This document shows positions 18,579 through 29,354 of a stretch of 64,000 nt of DNA, in pieces; within the stretch, counting starts at the first letter, position 1, and each line of letters begins with the position of its first letter. The translations under genes and the position numbers were made by a program. This DNA is from Spartobacteria bacterium (GTDB lineage Bacteria; Verrucomicrobiota; Verrucomicrobiia; Chthoniobacterales; Chthoniobacteraceae): assembly GCA_021324395.1 (NCBI GenBank), contig JAJPJG010000012.1, positions 96,566 through 160,565 on the forward strand, read 5' to 3'. The notes below the pieces were generated by a model, which worked only from the letters and a program-made list of their open reading frames with translations, searched no databases and was not told the DNA's origin.

Positions 18579-18607
18579 TTGACGGTTCGCGGCGCTGCTT
18601 ATTTACT
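18579..18607 (+). promoter_or_regulatory. candidate promoter of the gap-pgk-tpiA operon
   Basis: TTGACG at 18579-18584, a 17-base spacer, then TTTACT at 18602-18607, which is 44 bases before the gap start codon. Four of six positions agree with the sigma-70 -10 consensus. No clear Shine-Dalgarno is seen before the gap ATG. Confidence 0.35.
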
Positions 18608-18632
18608 TTGCCGTTTCTTACGCAACCAATAA

Positions 18633-19700
<1,068 letters not shown>

Positions 19701-19705
19701 TCGCC

Positions 19706-20902
19706 ATGGCCAAACTCTCCGTCCGCGAGCTCGACGTCCACGGCAAGCGCGTCCTGCTGCGCGTCGATTTCAACGTTCCCGTCGAAGAAAAAGACGGCAA
19801 ACAGGTCATCACCGACGATACGCGCATCCGCGAATCTTTGCCGACGATCAATCTGCTCCGCGAACGCGGCGCGAAGCTGATCATCATGGCGCATTTCGGC
19901 CGGCCCAAAGGAAAGCCGAACCCGAAATATTCGCTGCGCGCCGTCGCCGATTATTTGCACACGATCATCAATCACCCGGTCGCGTTCAGCCACGATGTCA
20001 TCGGCGCGGTGCCCGAGGAAATCATCTCGCACATGAAACCGGGCGGCGTGACGTTGCTCGAAAATGTTCGCTTTCACGCGGAGGAGGAAGCGAATGACGA
20101 CGGGTTCTCGCGTGAACTCGCGAAGCTCGGCGACATTTATGTGAACGACGCGTTCGGCGCGGCTCATCGTGCGCACGCTTCGACCGCCGGCGTCGCGAAA
20201 TACGTGTCCCAAGCCGCGATGGGTTTGCTGATGGAAAAAGAGCTTAAGTATCTCGTCGACGAACTCGCGAATCCCGCGCGGCCATTCGTCGTCATCCTCG
20301 GTGGCGCGAAAGTTTCGACGAAAATCACCGTCATCAAATCGCTGATGGAAAAAGCCGACACGCTGCTCATCGGCGGCGCGATGGCTTACACATTTTCCAA
20401 AGCGGAAGGAATCGAAACGGGCAAGAGTCTCGTCGAATCCGACAAGCTCGACCTCGCGCGCGAGATCCTCGATTTGGCGAAACAAAAAGGCGTGAAGTTT
20501 TTGCTGCCCGTCGATGCATTGATCACGCAGGAATTCAAGGCCGGCGCCACTACCCGCACGACGAGTGATCGTGCCATCGACGAAGGATGGGAAGGCGTCG
20601 ATATCGGCCCGAAATCGATCGAGATCTTCAAAAAGGAAATCGAATCCGCCGGAACCGTTTTATGGAACGGCCCGGTCGGCGTTTTCGAGATTGCTGATTT
20701 CGCGAAAGGCACGCGCGCCCTCGCCGAAACCATTGCGCAATCCAAGGCGAAGTCGATTGTCGGCGGCGGCGATTCGGTTACAGCTGTTAAACAGTTTGGG
20801 TTAGCCGATAAAATGACCTTTATTTCCACCGGCGGCGGCGCGTCGCTCGAGTTGCTCGAGGGCCGCGAGCTTCCGGGCGTGGCCGCTTTGACGAGCAAAT
20901 AA
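19706..20902 (+). CDS. pgk: phosphoglycerate kinase
   Basis: Transfers the acyl phosphate of 1,3-bisphosphoglycerate to ADP. It has 398 residues, the usual length. Motifs are RVDFNVPVEEKDGKQVITDD, MAHFGRPKGKPN, NDAFGAAHRAHAST and, at the C-terminus, GGGDSVTAVKQFG and ISTGGGASLELLEG. It lies between gap and tpiA with gaps of five and two bases, so the three are co-transcribed. Confidence 0.97.
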   Translation: MAKLSVRELDVHGKRVLLRVDFNVPVEEKDGKQVITDDTRIRESLPTINLLRERGAKLIIMAHFGRPKGKPNPKYSLRAVADYLHTIINHPVAFSHDVIGAVPEEIISHMKPGGVTLLENVRFHAEEEANDDGFSRELAKLGDIYVNDAFGAAHRAHASTAGVAKYVSQAAMGLLMEKELKYLVDELANPARPFVVILGGAKVSTKITVIKSLMEKADTLLIGGAMAYTFSKAEGIETGKSLVESDKLDLAREILDLAKQKGVKFLLPVDALITQEFKAGATTRTTSDRAIDEGWEGVDIGPKSIEIFKKEIESAGTVLWNGPVGVFEIADFAKGTRALAETIAQSKAKSIVGGGDSVTAVKQFGLADKMTFISTGGGASLELLEGRELPGVAALTSK

Positions 20903-20904
20903 CG

Positions 20905-21669
20905 ATGCGCAAAAAAATCATCGCGGCGAATTGGAAAATGAACATGACCTGCAACGAGGCAGAGTCATTCCTCGACACCTTCCTGCGCGAGGTCGGGCAG
21001 GAAGACCACGTGGAGATTGTGATCATCCCGCCGTTTACCGCGATTGCGAAAGTCTCCGAGCGGCTTGGCAAAGTGCAGAACGTCAAAGTCGGCGCGCAAA
21101 ATATGTCCGCGCAAAAAAGCGGCGCGTTCACCGGCGAGATAAGCGCGGCGATGCTCCGCGAATTATTTGTGCGCTACGTCGTGCTCGGTCACAGCGAGCG
21201 CCGCACGCTTTTCGGCGAGACCGACGAAGTCGTAAACAAGAAGGCGCACGCCGCACATGAAGCATCGTTGAAGCCGATCGTCTGCATCGGTGAAACGCTC
21301 GAACAGCGCGACGCCGGCAAAGTCGAGACGGTGCTCGAAACGCAAATCCGCGGCAGCCTCGCAGGATTGAGCGCGAAAGAGCTCGTTGAGACAGTCATCG
21401 CTTACGAACCGGTGTGGGCCATCGGCACGGGCCGCACCGCGTCGCCCGAGCAGGCGCAGCAGGCGCACGCATTCATCCGCAAAACACTCGCCGCGATTTC
21501 CGATCAATCGACCGCCGACAAAATCCGCATCCAATACGGCGGCAGCGTAAAACCGGAAAACACGACCTCGCTGATGTCACAGCCGGACATCGACGGCGCG
21601 CTCGTCGGCGGCGCGAGCCTCGATCCGCGCGGTTTCGCGGAGATCGTCAAGAACAGCTCGGTCGATTGA
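20905..21669 (+). CDS. tpiA: triose-phosphate isomerase
   Basis: Interconverts dihydroxyacetone phosphate and glyceraldehyde 3-phosphate. It has 254 residues. The N-terminus has AANWKMNMT with the catalytic lysine; VLGHSERR carries the catalytic histidine, and AYEPVWAIGTGRTAS the catalytic glutamate. IQYGGSVKPEN and the phosphate-binding GALVGGASLDP close the barrel. Last gene of the gap-pgk-tpiA operon, convergent with the hybrid kinase. Confidence 0.97.
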   Translation: MRKKIIAANWKMNMTCNEAESFLDTFLREVGQEDHVEIVIIPPFTAIAKVSERLGKVQNVKVGAQNMSAQKSGAFTGEISAAMLRELFVRYVVLGHSERRTLFGETDEVVNKKAHAAHEASLKPIVCIGETLEQRDAGKVETVLETQIRGSLAGLSAKELVETVIAYEPVWAIGTGRTASPEQAQQAHAFIRKTLAAISDQSTADKIRIQYGGSVKPENTTSLMSQPDIDGALVGGASLDPRGFAEIVKNSSVD

Positions 21670-21705
21670 CGCACCATTTCGCAAGTGCGGGGTGTGACGT
21701 TGCAG

Positions 21706-24384
21706 TCAATCTTCATCCAGCACCTGTCGCAGCTTTTCCAGTAGCGTGCGCGCGGTGTAGGGTTTTGTGAGGAAATGTTTCACGCCTGCGGCCTCGGCAC
21801 GGGCGTTGTGGCCGTTGGCGCTCAATCCGCTCACAGCGATGATTCGCACCGCGGGATTGATTCTTTTCATCGCATGGATCGTTGCCGCCCCGTCGATCAC
21901 CGGCATCATCATGTCCATGAGCACCGCGGCGATCTCGCGTCTTTGCTGTGCGTAGATCCCGATTCCGTCCGCCCCGTTGTCCGCGACCAGCACGCGGTAG
22001 CCAAAGGCCTCCAGCGTCTGGCTCGTGATCGTGAGGATGGTTGACTCGTCATCGATCACCAGGATGACCTCGCCGTTTCCGCGCGGCACATTCACCGGGG
22101 CCGGGGATTCCTCTTGCTGTCCCATTCCGGATTTTGCAGGGAGGTAAATGCGGAAGACGGTTCCTTTTTCCGGCTCGCTGGAGACATTCACAAAACCGTC
22201 GTGGCTCTTGACGATTGCCAGCACGGTCGAGAGGCCCAGGCCGGTGCCCTTGCTGGCTTCCTTGGTCGTAAAAAACGGCTCGAAGATTTTGTCCAAGATC
22301 TCCGGCGGGATGCCGCTGCCGGTATCCGACACCGTGATGACGACGTAATTGCCCGGCCGCGCCTCCACGTTCATGGCGGCGTATTGCTCGTCCAGCACCT
22401 TGTTCGCCATGTTCACCGTGAGCAGGCCGCCGTGCGGCATCGCATCGCGGGCATTGACGCAGAGATTCAGCAACACCTGGTGCAGTTGCGTGGGATCGCC
22501 GAGAACTGTCCAGGTATCTTCACCGGCATCGAGGCGAAAACGGATGTCCTTTGGAAAAGTGTCCCGGATGATGTGCTCCATGTCCTTGAACAGATGTTTC
22601 CCCTGCACCTCGACGTGCGTGCCCTCCAGTCCCCGGCCAAACGACAGCACCTGCCGCACGATGTCTGCGCCGCGATGGGCGCTGATCTCGAGAGTTTCGA
22701 GGATCATGATCGCCTGCGGACTCCGCACGTGGCTCTTGAGCACCTCCACCGCCATCATGATGGGCCCGAGAATGTTGTTTAAATCATGCGCGATCCCGCT
22801 CGCCAGCGTGCCGATGCTCTCCATGCGCTGCGCGCGGAGGAACTGCGCCTCGATTTTTTTTCTCTCCGTAATATCCGTGTTGATCGCGAGCACGGCCTTC
22901 GGCCCGCCGTGCTCATCGCGCACCAGCGTCCAGCGCGCCTCGACGATCAATTTTTTTCCGTCCCGCGTGATCTGGGTCAGATCGCCCGCCCACGCTTCCT
23001 TTTCGAGCAGGACATCAATGGATTCCGTCCTCTTTGCATCGTCGGCCTTATAAATCAGCGGCCCGATGAGCTGCCCAATTGCCTCCTCTTTCGTCCAGCC
23101 ATACAGCCGTTCCGCGCCCTTGCTCCAAAATGAAATCAACCCATCCATGTCCCGCACGATGATCGCATCTTGTGTCTGGTCGAGCAGGGCGGCCTGTTCC
23201 GCAAGTTGTCCGTAAATCCGTTGCCTGTCGGTGAGATCGCGGAAAATTCCTCGCGTCGCGGCCGGTTGGCCATCCTGGAACCGGCAACTCACCGCGCCCT
23301 CGACCAGCACGCGCCGGTCATCCCGGCCTTTGAAGATCACCTCAATGCGCCCCACGTTCTCGCCGGCCATGGCGCGTTTAAACGTCTCCCAGCTATGCTC
23401 CCGGCAGCTCTCGTCGAGCACGTCAAAAATTTTCATCCGCGAGGCTTCCTCCGCGGTGTAGCCCAGCGTCTCCTCCCATGCGCGGTTTACAAAAAGAAAG
23501 CCGCCATCCGGTCCCACGCTCTGGATCAGGTCGTTCGCATTCTCAAACAAATCGTGAAAGCGCTCCTCGCTTTCACGCAGCGCCCGCTCCGCCGCCTTCC
23601 TCTGCGTAATGTCGCGCAGAATGGTCGACGCGCCTGCCATCTGGTCCTGCTCATCCTTGACCGGCGAAATCGACACCGAGACATCCACCGTCGTCCCGTC
23701 CTTGCGCAGGCGCACGGTTTCGAGGTGCTGCACCCGCTCCCCGCGCCGGATGCGCGCCAGGATTTCCTCCTCCTCGTGCCGCTTCTCCGGCGGGGTCAAT
23801 TTCAGGACGGGCTGGCCGATGATTTCCGCCGCAGTGTAACCGAACATTTTCTCTGCCGCCGGATTCCAGCTCGTGATCATGCCGTCGAGAGTTTTGCTCA
23901 CGATCGCATCGTCAGCGGATTCCACGATGGCGGCGAACCGTTTCAGCTCCTGCTCGCTTTTCCTCCGCTGCGTAATGTCGCGCAGGATGACCGTGAAAAG
24001 TGTCCCGCCGCCAGCCTCGATTTGGGAAATTGACGCCTCGATCGCGAACTCTTCTCCGTTTGTCCTCAGCCCGCTGAGCGCTCCCAGTGCCCCCATCGTC
24101 CGCTGCGTCACCTTCGTCTCTCCGAATTTCCGGATGTGCTGCGAGTGCGCCGCGCGCATACGCTCCGGAATGAAGCGGTCGATCTTGCTCCTCAGCGCAT
24201 CGCCGGCGGGGCAGAGAAACATCCTCTCCGCGGCATTGTTAAAAAGAGTGATCTCCTCCCTCTCGTTGAAGGTGATGATCGCGTCCATCGCCGAAGCGAT
24301 GATGCCCGCGAGTTGGTCCTCGCACGCGGATACTGCGAGAGCGTCAGGATTACTTTCCAGCGATTTGTCCTCTTCCTGTTTCAT
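21706..24384 (-). CDS. multi-PAS hybrid sensor histidine kinase with C-terminal receiver
   Basis: 892 residues and no membrane segment. About four PAS domains lie in a row (roughly 25-145, 150-265, 270-390 and 395-515), each followed by PAC-like stretches such as ILRDITQRK. Then comes a HisKA domain with [17 protein letters not shown], an ATPase domain with [29 protein letters not shown] and [16 protein letters not shown], and a receiver domain near 770-890 with VILVIDDES, the likely phosphoacceptor Asp in [12 protein letters not shown], and the lysine in FLTKPY. The similar, successive PAS domains suggest internal duplication. It is convergent with tpiA. Confidence 0.9.
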   Translation of the reverse strand: MKQEEDKSLESNPDALAVSACEDQLAGIIASAMDAIITFNEREEITLFNNAAERMFLCPAGDALRSKIDRFIPERMRAAHSQHIRKFGETKVTQRTMGALGALSGLRTNGEEFAIEASISQIEAGGGTLFTVILRDITQRRKSEQELKRFAAIVESADDAIVSKTLDGMITSWNPAAEKMFGYTAAEIIGQPVLKLTPPEKRHEEEEILARIRRGERVQHLETVRLRKDGTTVDVSVSISPVKDEQDQMAGASTILRDITQRKAAERALRESEERFHDLFENANDLIQSVGPDGGFLFVNRAWEETLGYTAEEASRMKIFDVLDESCREHSWETFKRAMAGENVGRIEVIFKGRDDRRVLVEGAVSCRFQDGQPAATRGIFRDLTDRQRIYGQLAEQAALLDQTQDAIIVRDMDGLISFWSKGAERLYGWTKEEAIGQLIGPLIYKADDAKRTESIDVLLEKEAWAGDLTQITRDGKKLIVEARWTLVRDEHGGPKAVLAINTDITERKKIEAQFLRAQRMESIGTLASGIAHDLNNILGPIMMAVEVLKSHVRSPQAIMILETLEISAHRGADIVRQVLSFGRGLEGTHVEVQGKHLFKDMEHIIRDTFPKDIRFRLDAGEDTWTVLGDPTQLHQVLLNLCVNARDAMPHGGLLTVNMANKVLDEQYAAMNVEARPGNYVVITVSDTGSGIPPEILDKIFEPFFTTKEASKGTGLGLSTVLAIVKSHDGFVNVSSEPEKGTVFRIYLPAKSGMGQQEESPAPVNVPRGNGEVILVIDDESTILTITSQTLEAFGYRVLVADNGADGIGIYAQQRREIAAVLMDMMMPVIDGAATIHAMKRINPAVRIIAVSGLSANGHNARAEAAGVKHFLTKPYTARTLLEKLRQVLDED

Positions 24385-24468
24385 AACCGTTTCACGAGGC
24401 TAGTATTTTGTTTTCTTTTTACCAGTTATCTTTTTGAAAGGTCTTCTCCCGCAGCAAGCCGCGCTCAT

Positions 24469-24582
24469 TTAACGCCGCAAATACTTCGCCACCGCACGGC
24501 ACATCTCGGCGCTGTCCAGCCGAGTTTTTGGCGGATGCGCAGGAGGTAGGCTTCCACTGTTTCACGGCAGCGCGAAACTAAT
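24469..24582 (-). pseudogene. decayed C-terminal fragment of a LuxR/NarL-type HTH regulator
   Basis: Read on the minus strand from 24582, the first frame gives LVSRCRETVEAYLLRIRQKL, which fits the recognition helix of a LuxR-type HTH. After this the frame must shift by one base to continue as LDSAEMCRAVAKYLRR and a stop (TAA at 24469-24471), the usual end of such a domain. So about 38 codons survive with a one-base deletion, and no receiver domain is left upstream. It lies just upstream of the hybrid kinase on the same strand and may be the remains of its former partner. Confidence 0.5.
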
Positions 24583-24621
24583 CTGCGGCGGGCTTGCCCT
24601 CGTCCGTGTTAGCTTTGGCGC

Positions 24622-25602
24622 ATGAAAAGCGCGCACGTCGATCGTCCGGTGCTCGATTTTGTCCGCTCCGACACACCGCTGCTCTCGCGCGGAATGACAG
24701 CGGCGGAAGCAATGCGCGCCATCCGCGATCGGCCGACGAGCCAGGCGGCAATTTATTTTTACGTCGTCGATGAAAGCCGAAAGCTCGCCGGCGTGTTGCC
24801 GACGCGCAGTCTTTTGCTCGCGCAGCCTGAGGAAAAAATCGCCGAGCTGATGATTGAGCGCGTGATCGCGATTCCGCAAACAGCGACCGTGCTCGATGCG
24901 TGCGAATTTTTCGTGCTGCACAAATTTCTCGCGTTTCCAGTGGTCGATGCGCAACGCCGCGTCGTCGGAACTGTCGATATTAGTTTGTTTAACGAAGAGT
25001 TTTTCGGCATGCCGGAGCACGAGCGGCCGGACGATCTTTTCCAGGCACTCGGCTTTCATATTTCCGAGCTGCGTAATGCATCGGCACTACGCGTGTTTCG
25101 TGTTCGTTTTCCGTGGCTGCTCGTCACTATCGGTGCCGGCACGATTTGCGCCTTTCTTGCGCGCGCACACGAGACGACGCTTTCACGCAGCATCTTCGTC
25201 GCATTTTTTCTCACACTCGTGCTCGCGCTCAACGAAGCAGTGACTGTGCAATCGATGGCACTCGCGCTCGAAGCGATGCACGCCGGAAATCCGTCGCGTC
25301 GCTGGTATCTCGGCGCACTGCGGCGCGAGGCGCTCACAGCGCTGCTCCTCGGGCTCGGCTGCGGCGCGGTGGTTGCAATCGTAGTCTTTGTCGTCGGCGC
25401 GAATCTCTGGAGCGCGTTTGTCATCAGCGCCAGCATCGCGATGTCGCTCTGCGCTGCGTGCATTTTGGGACTGAGCATGCCGACGCTGCTTCGCGCCGTG
25501 AAACTCGACCCGCGCATTGCCGCGGGGCCGATCACACTTGCGCTGACAGATGTCGCGACGCTGCTGATTTATTTCACGTTCGCCAGCGCGATGCTGCGCT
25601 AA
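24622..25602 (+). CDS. short MgtE-like magnesium transporter (CBS pair plus membrane domain)
   Basis: 326 residues. Two CBS domains (about 15-140) are followed by five membrane segments (from about 165 to the end), the layout of MgtE without its N-terminal superhelical domain. TM5 keeps the acidic residue in ALTDVATLLIYF that matches the Mg site of MgtE. The glycine-rich TM2 motif of MgtE (GGNxGxQ) is replaced by ALNEAVTVQSM. Mg or Co transport is inferred from the family; the altered motif makes the substrate uncertain. Confidence 0.75.
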   Translation: MKSAHVDRPVLDFVRSDTPLLSRGMTAAEAMRAIRDRPTSQAAIYFYVVDESRKLAGVLPTRSLLLAQPEEKIAELMIERVIAIPQTATVLDACEFFVLHKFLAFPVVDAQRRVVGTVDISLFNEEFFGMPEHERPDDLFQALGFHISELRNASALRVFRVRFPWLLVTIGAGTICAFLARAHETTLSRSIFVAFFLTLVLALNEAVTVQSMALALEAMHAGNPSRRWYLGALRREALTALLLGLGCGAVVAIVVFVVGANLWSAFVISASIAMSLCAACILGLSMPTLLRAVKLDPRIAAGPITLALTDVATLLIYFTFASAMLR

Positions 25603-26963
25603 CGCCATTGCGCGAGCTGCGCAGGAAAAAGACAGCGCGCGCAATCGGAATCATCGTGCATGCAGAAATCCTCGTAGATCTGCAGCAGCCCTTGCTGGCG
25701 CGCGGCGGTTTTCAATAAATCGCCGGGATTGCTCGCGAACAGTCGCGCCGCCGCGATTTCGACACGCTTGTTCGAAAGCGTCGCCGGCAACTCGCGATAC
25801 ACGTCCCACAATGTCGCATCGCGTAGAATCGCGAGCGGGAAAAAGACATTCGCGAGCATCTCCGTCACGCGTGTCTCGCCGATGAGCGCCATGCGTTTCG
25901 AAGTTTTCTCGGACATCAGGGTGAATTGAAAATCCCAGTATTCATCGCGCAGCCCGGTAAAAAATTTGCGCGTTGCCGCGATGTCGCAGCGGTCGCTCAA
26001 CGCCCGCACTTTAGACCAGTGTTTAACGATTTGCGCGAGCGCGGCGACACGACGCTGTGGATGGTTTGCGGGACGCAATCCGCTCATGCGCCATGCGCCT
26101 GGTGCGAACACAAAACGCTCGAATTCGGCGCGGCGTGTCCACCACTTTTCCCAAAGCTCGCGCAGGTAACCGCGCGTTTGCGCGTCGAAACGCGACAAAT
26201 CATTTGCAGGCAGAAATCCGCTGGCACCAAAAAGCAGCGCGTCCGCATCGTCTTTGTTTTTGAGCAAAAAACGCAGCGGCAGACGTTGCGCGAGCAATGT
26301 GAACGGCAGCTTGTTTGCCTTGTAGCCGAGTGTCATGGCGAGCGATTGATAGAGCGCTTCGTCGTTTCCGTGCAAGTCGCGCAGGCGCGCGAGGCGCGCC
26401 GCTTTTTTCCGCAAGCGAAACTGCGCCGCCGCGTCGAGTATTTCGCCGACTTTTGCGCGCGGGAGATCGCGCATCGGAGCGAGGCAGCGGCCCGGTTTTG
26501 CAATCGGCGTAACGACCGGCTGACCATCCGCGAGCTGGTTCAAATCGAGCAAGAGCTGCGGCACGTTTCGATTTTCCACGGTGCGCGTGAAGAAGCTCGC
26601 GTTTCCGCGTTGCGTAAAAATGTGAAGGACGACCGCTTCGTAATCGGGATTCGTCGCGTGGCCGTGCCGTTCCCAGTCGCGTGCGTCGGTGTCGAGTTCG
26701 ATGCAGCCGCGCAGCGGTGCCGTGCCATTCAGCGAAATTGCAGCCTCGGCGAAATCAGGTCCGGCCTCGCGATTCCAAATGCCGAACTGCACAATCTCCA
26801 AATCGTCGCCGGTTGTTGTTTTAAACTTCGTTCCGAACTCGCCGGCGAACCAGCGCGCCTGGATTTCCAGTTCGGGAATTTTGCGCGGCACACGCAGCAA
26901 ATCTTCGCGCAGACGCGAATCGTCCGCGCCTCGAAATTCGGCATAAAGCCCGGCGAGCCGCAT
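25599..26963 (-). CDS. DUF2851 family protein
   Basis: 454 residues from the ATG at 26963. A longer frame to 27164 exists, but the part before MRLAGLYAEF overlaps the upstream gene and has no family character. The DUF2851 signature is seen in NREAGPDFAEAAISLNG, GCIELDTDARDWERHGH and NPDYEAVVLHIF. The C-terminus has a Cys-rich end (CMHDDSDCARC). The function of the family is unknown. It starts two bases after the stop of the TIGR03790 gene and is the last gene of a three-gene leftward operon. Confidence 0.8.
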   Translation of the reverse strand: MRLAGLYAEFRGADDSRLREDLLRVPRKIPELEIQARWFAGEFGTKFKTTTGDDLEIVQFGIWNREAGPDFAEAAISLNGTAPLRGCIELDTDARDWERHGHATNPDYEAVVLHIFTQRGNASFFTRTVENRNVPQLLLDLNQLADGQPVVTPIAKPGRCLAPMRDLPRAKVGEILDAAAQFRLRKKAARLARLRDLHGNDEALYQSLAMTLGYKANKLPFTLLAQRLPLRFLLKNKDDADALLFGASGFLPANDLSRFDAQTRGYLRELWEKWWTRRAEFERFVFAPGAWRMSGLRPANHPQRRVAALAQIVKHWSKVRALSDRCDIAATRKFFTGLRDEYWDFQFTLMSEKTSKRMALIGETRVTEMLANVFFPLAILRDATLWDVYRELPATLSNKRVEIAAARLFASNPGDLLKTAARQQGLLQIYEDFCMHDDSDCARCLFPAQLAQWR

Positions 26964-26965
26964 GG

Positions 26966-28549
26966 TCAGCGAGTCTGCGTAGGTGCTGGCGACGGGGCAA
27001 GCTCCGCCTCGATCGCGCGCAGCGCATTTTCGGCCGGAAGGTTTGCGAACGTTTTCAGCGATTTCCGCGTGAGTGAAATGGCGTCTTTCATCCGATTCAT
27101 CGCCTGTAGTGTGCGGATTCGGTGCAAAGCAATGCGCGCAGCGTCGCTGGTGTTTGTGTAACACTGTTGCGCCTGCTCGAATGCCGTGAGCGCGGCGGCC
27201 GGATTGTTCGCGTTGTCGCGTTCGAGCAATCCGAGTCCTTCAAAAATAATGCCGCTGCGCATTTGCCGCGCGGATGTTTGCAGCTTCTTCTCGCCCGCCG
27301 CATGACCGTCGCTGAACCACGATAGCGCGCCGTCACGATAAGCGATCCACTCCGCCGCACCTTTGCTTGAGGAATCATCCGGCACGACTTTGAACGGCCG
27401 GTAGAGCGGATCGCCGACGAACGTCGTCATCCACGAGAGCACCTTCACCGACGCATACGCGCTCTCGGCAAAGTTGAAGCCGTTGCAGAGACGCTCGTAA
27501 AAAATATCGAAGTTCGGCGTGAGCGTGAGATACGGCTCATAAACGTTGCCGAGCGTTGCCGCCGCGCCGCGCGCGAGGAGCGGCGCAACCCAGTGTTGAT
27601 GCGGGTCGCGAACGGTCGCGGCGCTGGTTGAGTGGATGTGGCAGGCGATCGCACCTTTGTTAAAACGAAAGTCCTCGTGCACAAACGGACCGGTCACATT
27701 TTCGCTATACCAGCCGAAGTATAACGCCGCGTTACGCATCGGGTAATCGTCGGCGAATTGCGCTTCCGTGCGATCCAGAATTACCGGCACGCCATGCTCG
27801 CGCGCTTCATCCGCCGTGTGAATCATCCATTTGTCACCCTCGGCGAGCGGGCCGTTCGCCAGGCCACGCGCGTCGATGTAGGCAAAGCCCCACAAGCCGC
27901 GCTGCTCGGTCTCGAGCGAATCGTCGATCATGCGACGCACGATTTCACCGGTCGGCGCATCGAGGCGGCAGACGAGCATCATCGGCGCGATCTTCATGTC
28001 CGTGAACGGCGTGAAGCTGCGGAAGTAGGGATTCGTCGCCGGGCCGGAAATTTTGCGCGAAAAAAAGCCGAGCATCGCGAGCTCGGAGTCGACGCTCGCC
28101 TCGTTTTTATTCAGCGGCGCGGGGCCGTCGAAACTGTCGCCGGGATAGTTTGATGTCGGCGCGATCTTCAGCGGAATGCCGCGCATTAGCACCACGTAGC
28201 GGATTTTGTTCTCCGAAACAGGCAGGTCGCCAGTCGGTGGCGGACGCCACCAGTTGCGCTCGGCGAAAATTTTCCGAAGCGGTTCGGCGATCATACGGTC
28301 GTATTCGTCGCGCGTGATTTCCTCGTTCATCGTGCAGGCGAGGCCGATCACATGGGAATATGGAATGTGGCGTTTCTCCGCGTAGTAACCCGCCAGGCTC
28401 AGCGATTGTGGATCAATTTCGTTGTAAACAATGAGGGTCGCGTCCGCTTCATTTTGGATTTTGGAATTTGGATTTTGGAATTGCTGCGCCAAAGCGAGCG
28501 ATCCGCACGCGATCCAAAGCGCAAAATTTAAAATCCAAAATCTTTTCAC
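26966..28549 (-). CDS. TIGR03790 family protein, exported
   Basis: 527 residues from the GTG at 28549, which overlaps the upstream stop (GTGA) and gives a signal peptide (KRFWILNFALWIACGSLALA). The body matches the TIGR03790 family, with LIVYNEIDPQSLSLAGYYAE, RHIPYSHVIGL and RYVVLMRGIPLKI. The last 100 residues look helical, with TPR-like content. The function is unknown. Right after the signal peptide the sequence QQFQNPNSKIQN is coded by a short ATTTTGGA-type DNA repeat. Confidence 0.8.
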   Translation of the reverse strand: MKRFWILNFALWIACGSLALAQQFQNPNSKIQNEADATLIVYNEIDPQSLSLAGYYAEKRHIPYSHVIGLACTMNEEITRDEYDRMIAEPLRKIFAERNWWRPPPTGDLPVSENKIRYVVLMRGIPLKIAPTSNYPGDSFDGPAPLNKNEASVDSELAMLGFFSRKISGPATNPYFRSFTPFTDMKIAPMMLVCRLDAPTGEIVRRMIDDSLETEQRGLWGFAYIDARGLANGPLAEGDKWMIHTADEAREHGVPVILDRTEAQFADDYPMRNAALYFGWYSENVTGPFVHEDFRFNKGAIACHIHSTSAATVRDPHQHWVAPLLARGAAATLGNVYEPYLTLTPNFDIFYERLCNGFNFAESAYASVKVLSWMTTFVGDPLYRPFKVVPDDSSSKGAAEWIAYRDGALSWFSDGHAAGEKKLQTSARQMRSGIIFEGLGLLERDNANNPAAALTAFEQAQQCYTNTSDAARIALHRIRTLQAMNRMKDAISLTRKSLKTFANLPAENALRAIEAELAPSPAPTQTR

Positions 28550-29319
28550 AGCCGCAGCTTCAATCCGTCGTAAGCGACCCGCACTCCCGCCGGCAATTGT
28601 GCATCGGTTTGCGAGTGCGGCAGCTCGTGGCACACATGCGTGAACCACGTCCGGTGCGCTTCGACGCGTTTCGCGACCGCAAGCGCCTCGGCGACGTTCA
28701 TGTGCGTCGGATGTTCGCGATGCCGGAGCGCGTCGATAATGAGCACGCGCGTTCCGCGCATCGCATCGATCGCCGCGTCGGGCACTTCCTTGCAGTCGCT
28801 CAGGTAAGTCGCGACTTTTTCGCCGCCGCGTGAAAAAAGATAGCCGTTGACGTGCGCGCGTCCGTGTTTAACAGGCAGCGGAGTGATCTCGGTGTTACCA
28901 ATTGAAAATGTGCCGTTCACAATGTGTGGAATCGGTCGCACATACCCGGGAAAAAGACTCTGCCCTGTGAACGCAAACGCAAACACGCGCTTCAAGTCAT
29001 CCATCGTTTCCTGCGACGCATAGATCGGCAGATCGCGCGCGCCATGGCAAAACGCACGCAGATCGTCGAAGCCCATGATGTGGTCCGTGTGCGCGTGCGT
29101 GAAAACGACTGCATCGACCCGGCGCAATCTTTCGCGCAAGCACTGGACGCGAAACTCCGGCCCGGTGTCCACGACCCACGCGGCTTCCGGCGTTTCAACG
29201 TAAATTGACGCGCGCGTCCGCGTGTCGCGCGGGTCGGGCGACGTGCAGACGGCGCAGTCGCAGCCGATCATCGGCACGCCCTGAGAAGTGCCTGTGCCGA
29301 GAAACGTAATCGTCAGCAT
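28546..29319 (-). CDS. MBL-fold metallohydrolase, PhnP-like
   Basis: 257 residues from the ATG at 29319, chosen because it yields MLTITFLGTGTSQGVP at the N-terminus. A metal-binding CDCAVC cluster (about residue 20-25) is followed by the MBL motif FTHAHTDHIMGFDDLR, the later VKHGRAHVNG, the aspartate in YLSDCKEVP and the histidine in RHREHPTHMNV. Such proteins hydrolyse cyclic phosphodiesters (PhnP) or related substrates; which one cannot be told. First gene of the operon, with 35 bases to the divergent recN. Confidence 0.87.
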   Translation of the reverse strand: MLTITFLGTGTSQGVPMIGCDCAVCTSPDPRDTRTRASIYVETPEAAWVVDTGPEFRVQCLRERLRRVDAVVFTHAHTDHIMGFDDLRAFCHGARDLPIYASQETMDDLKRVFAFAFTGQSLFPGYVRPIPHIVNGTFSIGNTEITPLPVKHGRAHVNGYLFSRGGEKVATYLSDCKEVPDAAIDAMRGTRVLIIDALRHREHPTHMNVAEALAVAKRVEAHRTWFTHVCHELPHSQTDAQLPAGVRVAYDGLKLRL

Positions 29320-29354
29320 GTTGAAAAGCGCGGGCACCTTTGCATAATCCGAAA

